The position numbers and the translations under genes were made by a program. The notes beneath the pieces were generated by a model, which ran no database searches, was not told the DNA's origin, and saw nothing but the letters and a program-made list of their open reading frames with translations. Below, piece by piece: positions 53,834 through 60,963 of a stretch of 64,000 nucleotides of DNA (position 1 is its first letter; each line of letters begins with the position of its first letter). Where the stretch lies: assembly GCF_000409775.1 (NCBI RefSeq), contig NZ_KE332388.1:864777-928776 (forward strand), given 5' to 3'. The stretch is from Litchfieldella anticariensis FP35 = DSM 16096. Lineage in GTDB: Bacteria > Pseudomonadota > Gammaproteobacteria > Pseudomonadales > Halomonadaceae.

Positions 53834-53898
53834 TGGAGAACCTCCCTGTCACCTCGGCTGAGTGGGTAAGCGTAGTTCAGCCCCTCAGACCCTATCGC

Positions 53899-55146
53899 TC
53901 ACAAACAGTTTGCCCTAGCCAAGTCCTCATGCTCGAAGGCACTTGCCATTCGATGGATTTCAGCCTCTCTAGCCCCTGTTTTCCGTGCCACAGCCCGCCA
54001 TGTTGCCGTAACCTCGGCCACCTCCCGAATAATCTCCCTAGCGCGGCGAAGTCCCAAACCGAAGTATTCTGCCGCACTCTCCACCAGTTCCAATGAACAA
54101 GTAGCATCATCCAGATCGATACTCGTCGTGAGAATGCGGGCCTTGAGATCCGCTGGCGTTGGGTTCAGATCATAAGCAGGAGACAATGTCCAACCGCCAT
54201 CCCCATGCCACAGGAAACCATGGTTGCGCAGATGATCATCAACATTGGAAATCAGAACATTGAAAACCATGCGCCGGTATAACTGCTCGGCATCTCGCTT
54301 GGCTTGGGCGCCGTGGCGCGTCAGGGAATCGACAATTTCAGGGTAGCTACCACGCTCGCCATCCTTTAACCCCATCATCGACATGGCAGACAGGAAAGGG
54401 ATACGAATCGTGTCTTCCCGGTCGAAACGCCGTGACAACAACACTGGCTTGTCGGCTACGTGGATCAACTCATGATGAGGTGTCTCGATCCCAGCCCTCT
54501 TGGCTAGACGCAGCGCCACTTCCTCCCAAGTTTCAATGCTGTACTCGTCGGTTTCCTTCGGAAACTTGGCGATGGACAAGTGGCCATGTTGGTCGATGAC
54601 AGAGGCTTTGGGCCTAGCGCCACCCAAAGAAGACCCCGGCGCGAAGATCAACAGCATGTCCTCGTCGGTTTCTTCATCCCGCAGAACACGTTCGGTGATC
54701 TGCAATAGCCTACCAAGCGCCATTAGAGGAGGAACCCCTTCCTGGACAGGTGCCTGGAAGGTCGTTTCCCCCACCCAGCGGAAACGTAAGGCACCAAGGC
54801 GAGTCTCGTCAGACACACCAAGCAAATAATCCAGCTCAGACAAGGAGCGAACATGGCGACCTTCCCGTCCAGCTGCTCGACGCTCGGCACGCTGCATGAG
54901 GCGACGCCCCCAAGTATCCGGTGCCGAATCTCCTATCGAACCGAAAATGTCTTGTCCCGCCAAAGGAGGGAAGGGCCCTTGAGTCAAGACCAACGCCGGC
55001 TCGATGGAAAATCTGTATTCGTCGGTCAGCCAAGTATCGTCGTACTCAAAAGTGACTGTTTCCGCACGCCGCGAGGCATGGCGTCGCAGGAGTCCTACAA
55101 GTCGAACCTGTCCATCCAGATCGATATGGACTTCTACATCACCCAT
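53899..55146 (-). CDS. hipA: HipA-type serine/threonine kinase toxin
   Basis: 415 aa. The subdomain-1 motif IFGSIGDSAPDTWGRRLM, the SSLGGARPKA ATP-binding loop, the catalytic NVDDHLRNHGFLW and the SPAYDLNPT metal-binding segment are all present. HipA phosphorylates GltX or other targets and slows growth. The gene overlaps hipB by 8 nt, giving one operon with the antitoxin first. Catalytic residues look intact, so the toxin is probably active. Confidence 0.9.
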   Translation of the reverse strand: MGDVEVHIDLDGQVRLVGLLRRHASRRAETVTFEYDDTWLTDEYRFSIEPALVLTQGPFPPLAGQDIFGSIGDSAPDTWGRRLMQRAERRAAGREGRHVRSLSELDYLLGVSDETRLGALRFRWVGETTFQAPVQEGVPPLMALGRLLQITERVLRDEETDEDMLLIFAPGSSLGGARPKASVIDQHGHLSIAKFPKETDEYSIETWEEVALRLAKRAGIETPHHELIHVADKPVLLSRRFDREDTIRIPFLSAMSMMGLKDGERGSYPEIVDSLTRHGAQAKRDAEQLYRRMVFNVLISNVDDHLRNHGFLWHGDGGWTLSPAYDLNPTPADLKARILTTSIDLDDATCSLELVESAAEYFGLGLRRAREIIREVAEVTATWRAVARKTGAREAEIHRMASAFEHEDLARANCL

Positions 55147-55474
55147 CAGAACGCTTCCTGGTAGAGCGACGCGGCCTCACGCGCTCCGGCAACTCGGAGG
55201 ACGCGAGCTGCTGGCCTATGGTGTCATTGGCAATATCGGCCATTTTCCCTAATCCATCGAGCAAGCCAAGAGCCTGCAATACTGCGGCATAGATACCCAT
55301 ACTGACTGCCGGATCACCCTTTTCGACACGTTGTAGGGTGGAACGAGAGGTAAACGCCCGCTCGGCAACCACCGCCATGGTGAGTTGCCGGCGCCTGCGT
55401 GCATCGTGAATGTCAGCTCCCAACTTGCGTAGTACACGCCTTACAGCGGCAGGAGGTGTATGAGGAGTCGGCAT
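55139..55474 (-). CDS. hipB: HipB-type antitoxin (XRE helix-turn-helix)
   Basis: 111 aa. Helix-turn-helix LGADIHDARRRRQLTMAVVAERAFTSRSTLQRVEKGDP is followed by a basic tail (RPRRSTRKRSDG). It binds HipA and represses the operon. A perfect 13-bp inverted repeat covers its start codon and upstream region (55473-55529). Confidence 0.88.
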   Translation of the reverse strand: MPTPHTPPAAVRRVLRKLGADIHDARRRRQLTMAVVAERAFTSRSTLQRVEKGDPAVSMGIYAAVLQALGLLDGLGKMADIANDTIGQQLASSELPERVRPRRSTRKRSDG

Positions 55475-55529
55475 AATGTTATCTTCGTGAATCGTTAGAC
55501 AATTTAAAGTAGCACAAAGATAACATTAT
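55473..55529. promoter_or_regulatory. Candidate HipB operator pair
   Basis: ATAATGTTATCTT (55473-55485) and AAGATAACATTAT (55517-55529) are exact inverted copies separated by 31 nt of AT-rich sequence likely to hold the promoter. The first arm overlaps the hipB start codon. Confidence 0.65.
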
Positions 55530-55556
55530 ATCCCATCTCAGTTTCTCCCTTGCGAC

Positions 55557-55934
55557 TTACGGAAGGTACTTCCGGCGGCTTCCGCGTACCCGTTCCGCCG
55601 GGTAGCGCCGCTCGTTCTTGTCGATCTTGTCCTCGACCGCCTGCAACAGATCGACACCGAGCTTTTCGCTGAGCATCAGCAGGTAGATCTGCACGTCGGC
55701 GATCTCTTCACGAATATCATCGAGGTCCGTGCCCGAGAGCCCTTGGGATTCCTGCTCGGTTAGCCATTGGAAATGCTCCGTCAGCTCCCCTACTTCACCG
55801 GTAAGGGCCATCACCAGATTCTTGGGCGAGTGGAACTGCCCCCAGTCACGAGCACGAGCGAAGCCCTGCAGACGCTCCCGGATTAGTGCCAGGCGATCGG
55901 ACGAGTTGGGTGCTTCCACGCTGACCTCCGTCAT
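55557..55934 (-). CDS. MazG-like nucleotide pyrophosphohydrolase
   Basis: 125 aa, all-alpha NTP pyrophosphatase. Metal-binding motifs GEVGELTEHFQWL and IREEIADVQIYLLML fit the RS21-C6/dCTPase subgroup, which removes (modified) dNTPs. The ATG overlaps the tautomerase stop by 4 nt, so both are translated together. Confidence 0.88.
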   Translation of the reverse strand: MTEVSVEAPNSSDRLALIRERLQGFARARDWGQFHSPKNLVMALTGEVGELTEHFQWLTEQESQGLSGTDLDDIREEIADVQIYLLMLSEKLGVDLLQAVEDKIDKNERRYPAERVRGSRRKYLP

Positions 55935-56122
55935 TTGTCCGTCTTGTCGCAGCCCATGACACCGCCCTTGGCCCAGCCCTCGCCATCGATCTCACTGAAG
56001 AACACCTGCACCGCCTCTTCCTTAGTTCCGTAAACCTCGACGAAGGCCTCGGTAATGCGTCGCGCCAGTTCCCGCTTCTGCTCCAGCGGGCGGGGAAACT
56101 GCTGAATGGTGACGATGGGCAT
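55931..56122 (-). CDS. 4-oxalocrotonate tautomerase-family protein
   Basis: 63 aa. Catalytic Pro1 follows the initiator Met (PIVTIQQFPRPLEQKRELARRI), and the C-terminal half has GVMGCDK. Members catalyse keto-enol tautomerisation or related reactions as hexamers. Natural substrate unknown. Coupled to the MazG-like gene downstream. Confidence 0.85.
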   Translation of the reverse strand: MPIVTIQQFPRPLEQKRELARRITEAFVEVYGTKEEAVQVFFSEIDGEGWAKGGVMGCDKTDK

Positions 56123-56557
56123 GATCTTTCACTCTCCCTGAACTTAGTAGCAAAGGGTCCGCTGACGCAGACCTGGTTCACACTCGACTGGAACCACATT
56201 CTGCCACGGCTCCAATAGTACCTATCCTTCTCATCACACTTCACTCGATTCCACCAAGGCGCGCAATCCTTCGTTGCGAACCTCTAGTACTTCGAACAAG
56301 CCCAACGCCTGAAGCGCGGGAAGGGCAGCCATGATCTCCTGCTCGGCGAGGGTTCGCGTCTCGGAAAAGTAAACTGGGAGCTATAATGAATTGACCAAGC
56401 CGGACGCCTCCGACGGCGGCCCACAGGCCTCTTTCCCCACGCGTTTCTTCCCCCGTACCGAGACGGTCATGGCAGGTGGCATGTTGTACCCATTGTTAAC
56501 GCGCTGCCGCACCGTCAGCGCATGGCGGTGCGGCGTCTTATCAAGAGGATTGCAGCC
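56123..56557. other. Intergenic region with a coding remnant
   Basis: On the minus strand a ~50-codon frame ending at 56234 reads SETRTLAEQEIMAALPALQAL and LGLFEVLEVRNEGLRALV, with coding-like composition but no start. It looks like the 3' end of a lost gene that I cannot name. The rest holds the leader of the exported protein at 56558. Confidence 0.4.
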
Positions 56558-57367
56558 ATGCAATGTTTTGGTATTGGCGGTTTCCGCCCTCTGGGCCTGG
56601 CGACAACGCTGCTGCTGGCACTGACCACGAGTTCCATGCAGGCATCGGAGGGGGTCATCTTGAACGGTGAGCCGGTCGCCGTCGGCAACGGCCTGGCTCG
56701 AGTAGTCGTTACGCAAGACTCAAGCGGGATACCGATCTCCATCGCCGTTGCCCTGACGGGAGGCGCTCTGGAAGGTCTACCGGCGCCACAACCCGACCAG
56801 CAAGTATGGTTATACCTCTTGCCTCTACCGGAGGGTGTCTCACCGACGGGGTACGACCATGTTCTCCTGGACTGGAACCCCGCCGGGCATATACCTGACG
56901 GCGTCTATTCGGTCCCCCACTTCGACATGCACTTCTATCTCATCAGCGATGCCGAACGGCAGGCCGTCACCTTCCTGGGACCTGACCGGGAACAACAGCT
57001 CGCGCCCCCGGATGCCTCGCTGGTACCGGCGGGTTACATAGTACCTCCCGAGTCGGCAGTCGAGAGCATGGGTGTCCATGGCATCGACCTCGCCGGCCAC
57101 GAGTTCCATGGCCAGCCGTTCACACACGCCTTCATCTATGGCTATCATGCCGGGCGGCTCATTTTCCTGGAGCCGATGGTCTCGCTGGACTTCCTGCGTT
57201 CGCGGCCCGATGTCACCATGCCGGTGAATACGCCTGCCAGATACAGCCTGTCCGGCTACTATCCGACCCAATACCGCGTTGGGTTCGACCCCTTGAGCGA
57301 TGAATACCGGATCGAACTCCTCGGGCTGCGTCACTTCAACGCCGAACCGCGAACCGCTCAGCATTAG
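56558..57367 (+). CDS. Exported DUF5602-like protein
   Basis: 269 aa. A signal peptide (PLGLATTLLLALTTSSMQA) ends near residue 31. The mature part has LLDWNPAGHIPDGVYSVPHFDMHFYLI and THAFIYGYHAGRLIFLEPM, which recall DUF5602/TTHB210-like proteins. The many His, Asp and Glu residues could bind metal. Function unknown. The start at 56558 is favoured by AGAGGATTGCAGCC and the signal peptide; a frame extends 12 codons further upstream. Confidence 0.7.
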   Translation: MQCFGIGGFRPLGLATTLLLALTTSSMQASEGVILNGEPVAVGNGLARVVVTQDSSGIPISIAVALTGGALEGLPAPQPDQQVWLYLLPLPEGVSPTGYDHVLLDWNPAGHIPDGVYSVPHFDMHFYLISDAERQAVTFLGPDREQQLAPPDASLVPAGYIVPPESAVESMGVHGIDLAGHEFHGQPFTHAFIYGYHAGRLIFLEPMVSLDFLRSRPDVTMPVNTPARYSLSGYYPTQYRVGFDPLSDEYRIELLGLRHFNAEPRTAQH

Positions 57368-57478
57368 CGGCGATACCGGGTTGGAAAATGAGAGGGACAC
57401 GACCGTCCACTGCTCGCCCAGCGTCCCAGTCCAGAAGGTAGGAACTATTGGATGTTTCGCCAACGTTGAGAGAGAAAT

Positions 57479-58660
57479 TCATCCCACGGCATGAACCCAG
57501 TGCGCGCGGCCGGATTCCTTCGCCTGGTAGAGCGCTTCGTCCGCCCGGCTGTAGACATAGTTCGCGGAGATGACATTGCTCCCGCTCTCCAACAGGTTGA
57601 GCCCTGCGGAAACGGTGATGAAATCGTGCGGCCCCGCAGGTGCCGGCTCGCCCAGCGCCTCAACGGCAGCCAGTAACTGGTCGGCCATGACAGCAGCCTG
57701 CTCCTCATCGTCGGTTCGGAACACCACGCCGAATTCCTCGCCACCGAGCCGGAACACGATGTCCTCACGCCGGCTGAATACTGCCTGGGCGGCTTCGGCA
57801 ATACGCTTGAGAAGGGCGTCACCCTTGGGATGGCCGAAGTGGTCGTTGTAGGCCTTGAAGCGATCGATATCGAACAGCAAGAACGCGAGTTTACGCCCAT
57901 TGCGATCGCGTCGTGACAGCTCTCGCTCGAGCACCTCAATGAAGGTGCGGCGGTTATACAACGCGGTGAGCGGATCATGGCAAGCCAGGTCCGAGAGTTG
58001 CACACTCACGGCGCGCAGTCGTGCCATCACCCGCTTGCGATGATAGACATACAACGCCATCACGGCAGCCTGGAAGCACATTCCGAAACTGACCGTCAGC
58101 GCACCATCGATTGCCATGGCCCGATCATGCAACTCCGGGCCATATCCAGAGAAGATGGCCACGTTGATGCCAACGATCATCAATAGTGTCCCTATGCTAC
58201 CTCGGCGCACATCATCGAGCAGCAGGAAGACCATGGCGGGGTAGATGAGCGGAAACGTCATCGCTAACGGATTGTTGGACCGGATGACGACCAACGCCAG
58301 CAGAAAAACAAACAGCGACGCATTCGCGATATGTGCAACCACTGTCACTGGGGCACCCAGGCGCAAACTGACAAGTATACCGACAGCGACCACAACACCA
58401 GTCGCATCGATTACTATGCGTCCGATGGAGCTTTCCACCATTCCCAGTAGATTGAGAGAAAGGAACAGCCCCCAAAAGACAAAAGCCGCAGCTTCCAGCA
58501 GATTCAGCAGGGTGATCCGCAGATAATCTGGCTGATCCTCGGTGGTGCGCCCGCCAGAGGTCAGAAAGTCGCGCGATAGCCGCTGCCAGAACCCGGCATG
58601 CGATATTGCCGTACCAGGCTCTTCAGTGATGCCCGCTTTTGTGGTCAGCGCCCCCTTCAT
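57479..58660 (-). CDS. Membrane-bound diguanylate cyclase
   Basis: 393 aa. Six or so TM helices (about 40-215) form an MHYT/7TM-like sensor. The C-terminal GGDEF domain has the active-site GGEEF (306-310) and the RRED inhibitory I-site (297-300) five residues upstream, so it should make cyclic di-GMP and be feedback inhibited. No EAL domain. The start at 58660 (GGAGC upstream) is preferred; an in-frame ATG at 58756 would add 32 unconserved residues. Confidence 0.88.
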   Translation of the reverse strand: MKGALTTKAGITEEPGTAISHAGFWQRLSRDFLTSGGRTTEDQPDYLRITLLNLLEAAAFVFWGLFLSLNLLGMVESSIGRIVIDATGVVVAVGILVSLRLGAPVTVVAHIANASLFVFLLALVVIRSNNPLAMTFPLIYPAMVFLLLDDVRRGSIGTLLMIVGINVAIFSGYGPELHDRAMAIDGALTVSFGMCFQAAVMALYVYHRKRVMARLRAVSVQLSDLACHDPLTALYNRRTFIEVLERELSRRDRNGRKLAFLLFDIDRFKAYNDHFGHPKGDALLKRIAEAAQAVFSRREDIVFRLGGEEFGVVFRTDDEEQAAVMADQLLAAVEALGEPAPAGPHDFITVSAGLNLLESGSNVISANYVYSRADEALYQAKESGRAHWVHAVG

Positions 58661-58847
58661 ACCCACAGCTCCGCGTCCAAAGATTGGGCACGGTGGTCGG
58701 GGGCAGCCCGTGCAGCTTCCATCCCCCTTTTTGTCGTTATCAGCAGCCGTCTCCATGACTCGCTGTTACAATTTAAGCCACAAAAGTAACATTTTGCAAC
58801 AATTAGCCCGCCGATACCATCCCCTGCCGGCGATAGCCGCCTACTTT

Positions 58848-60428
58848 TCACCCTGCCAATTGAAACAGTGGAACGAGCCCGAACCACAGCACATAGCCAA
58901 GCGAAGCAGCCATCAGGCCGTCGATTCGCCCGGGTGGGTGGTCTAACCGAATGTGCCGGTACAGCAGCCACGATAGCAAGGCACCATGTGGAATGACTGC
59001 GAGGGCAATGCCACCAAAGGCGCCGGCCGCCAGCCCCATGGACTGCCAGGCCACGGCGACAACGGCAGAAAGCAGCGTGAAGACCAGCGCAACCCACAGG
59101 GCACCCGTCCGCCCCAGGCGCACGGCCAGGGTGCGCTTGGCGGCCATGGCATCGGCCTCTAGATCCGGGATACCGGAAAGGGTGATGGAAGGGAGGATCG
59201 CCAGCAGCAGCGGCAAGCTCAACAACCACGGCAGTGGATCGTTCCAGATACCACCCAGAAACACATAGCCACACAGCAATACGCCAATGCTGTGCGTGAC
59301 CGCGACGTCCAGCTCGCCCAGGCTACGATAGCTGAGCATTAGCGGTGGGGCTGTATAGCCGATGGCCAGGATTGCCAGCATCCCCAATACGGCGATCACA
59401 GTAGCCGGGGCAGACGATGCCACGCTCAGTAGCCACACCGAGCTGGCCAGGAAGCCCAGCAACGCGGCAACGATCCCAGCCTTGACCTCACGCAGGCTCA
59501 GCAGCCCCTCCACGAGTACCCGTGATCCCCCTGTGAAGGTACTGAAGAAACGGTTGTGGCGATCGGTACGCAGATCGACCACTTCGTTGATCAGCACGGT
59601 AGCGACTTCCAGCAGGAACAGGCAAAGATAACCGATCCAGAACACGGGATTGCCAAATACCCCGCTGCTCGGGGAAGCAGCAAGGCCGCCGGTCGCATAG
59701 GCTATCCAGGTCATGGGGTAGAACTGCAGCCGCAGGCCGCGGAGCCAGGCCCCGGCCTTGTGCTTCAGCCGCTCCACGGGGGTGATCCGGCCCTGTTCCA
59801 GCCGCCTCCCCTGCCGGTTGGCACGGGCCAGCCAGGCCTGCCGCTGTCGCGCGGTGGCATCCTTGACCGAACCGAAAGCCAGCGCGCGCACCGGGTGAAT
59901 GCCGCAGAATCCCAAGGTCGCCCGCGCCATCGCATTACGGCCCGGTTCGCGATAGAGCAGCCGGTAAATCAGCGGTGGTGTATCCATGGTGGTGATGAGT
60001 TGCGCCGACCGACCGTTCAGCAGCCCCTGATAACCGATACCACCCTCACAGGTCCTGAAGGCAAACTCCGGCGTCATGATGCGGTCCAAGAATCCCTTGA
60101 GAAGCGCGGGAACCGTTCCCCACCAAGTGGGATAGACGAATACCAGATGATCCGCCCAGAGGATGCTCTCCCGCGCCATGCGCAGGTCTTCCTCAAGGGG
60201 CTGTTGGTTGGGCGATGGGGTCTGCACAGACGGATCAAAGTCCAGTGTCGAAAGGTCCAAACGGCGCAGTTGCACGCCTGCCGCGCGGGCACCCTCGCAA
60301 AAGGCATCCGCCAATGCACCACACAAGCTATCGATGCGCGGATGCCCGAGGATGACCAACACCTTCATCGGCTGCCGAGTCGATTCCACATCGCCGGCCA
60401 AAGAGTCGTTCTTCCTGAACGTTGTCAT
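58848..60428 (-). CDS. Fusion of flavodoxin-like NAD(P)H oxidoreductase and UbiA-type prenyltransferase
   Basis: 526 aa. The N-terminal ~200 residues are an NQO/kefF-like flavodoxin fold (KVLVILGHPRIDSLCGALAD; HLVFVYPTWWGTVPALLKGF). The rest is a membrane prenyltransferase with about eight TM helices and aspartate motifs NEVVDLRTDRHN and IPDLEADAMAAKRTLAVRLG. UbiA proteins join isoprenoid chains to aromatic rings; a linked quinone-reducing domain suggests work on a prenylated quinone, which is inference. The start at 60428 is uncertain (60368 is an alternative). Divergent from the SRPBCC gene. Confidence 0.8.
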   Translation of the reverse strand: MTTFRKNDSLAGDVESTRQPMKVLVILGHPRIDSLCGALADAFCEGARAAGVQLRRLDLSTLDFDPSVQTPSPNQQPLEEDLRMARESILWADHLVFVYPTWWGTVPALLKGFLDRIMTPEFAFRTCEGGIGYQGLLNGRSAQLITTMDTPPLIYRLLYREPGRNAMARATLGFCGIHPVRALAFGSVKDATARQRQAWLARANRQGRRLEQGRITPVERLKHKAGAWLRGLRLQFYPMTWIAYATGGLAASPSSGVFGNPVFWIGYLCLFLLEVATVLINEVVDLRTDRHNRFFSTFTGGSRVLVEGLLSLREVKAGIVAALLGFLASSVWLLSVASSAPATVIAVLGMLAILAIGYTAPPLMLSYRSLGELDVAVTHSIGVLLCGYVFLGGIWNDPLPWLLSLPLLLAILPSITLSGIPDLEADAMAAKRTLAVRLGRTGALWVALVFTLLSAVVAVAWQSMGLAAGAFGGIALAVIPHGALLSWLLYRHIRLDHPPGRIDGLMAASLGYVLWFGLVPLFQLAG

Positions 60429-60457
60429 CGAGTCTGCTTTCGGGAGTTGAGAAGTCC

Positions 60458-60892
60458 ATGCCTGTCGTCGAACATGAGGCCGAGATCGCGGCCAGCCCAC
60501 AAGAGGTATTTGCCCTCATCGACCGGGTGGAAACGTTCGCCGACTACAGCGATGCCATAGACACCATAGTTCGCCTCGACGACAGCCGCTACCGCTGGCG
60601 GGTCCGCGTGGCCGGGGTGCCCTTGAGCTTTGATGTGGAGATCACCGAGTTCACGCCCTCCGAGCGATTCGCCTGGCGCTCCGTCACCGGTGTACCGAAT
60701 CACGGCAGCTACCGCCTGACACCGATCGAAGGTGGCACCCACATTCACCTGACACTGGAATACAGCCTCAATAATCACCCAATGGAGAAGGCCGTCCACC
60801 AGGCCGCGAAGCCCCTGCTGCGCAAACTGAGTCGGGATATCATCGACAAGGTGGAGGCGCAGTTGAAAGCGCAGCGAACCGGGCCACCCTAG
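60458..60892 (+). CDS. SRPBCC-family (START-like) protein
   Basis: 144 aa helix-grip fold: VEHEAEIAASPQEVFALIDRVETFADY at the start, then FDVEITEFTPSERFAWRSV and GTHIHLTLEYSLNNHPMEKAV. Members bind hydrophobic ligands; cyclase/dehydrase or ubiquinone-binding Coq10-like roles are known. Beside a UbiA fusion, a quinone-binding role is a reasonable guess. GGGAG precedes the ATG at 60458. Confidence 0.8.
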   Translation: MPVVEHEAEIAASPQEVFALIDRVETFADYSDAIDTIVRLDDSRYRWRVRVAGVPLSFDVEITEFTPSERFAWRSVTGVPNHGSYRLTPIEGGTHIHLTLEYSLNNHPMEKAVHQAAKPLLRKLSRDIIDKVEAQLKAQRTGPP

Positions 60893-60963
60893 CATCGCGG
60901 TAACAGCACAACGCTGGACGGAAGTGGGCCAAGGAAGCCAGCATGAAAGTAAAGAAAGGGCGA

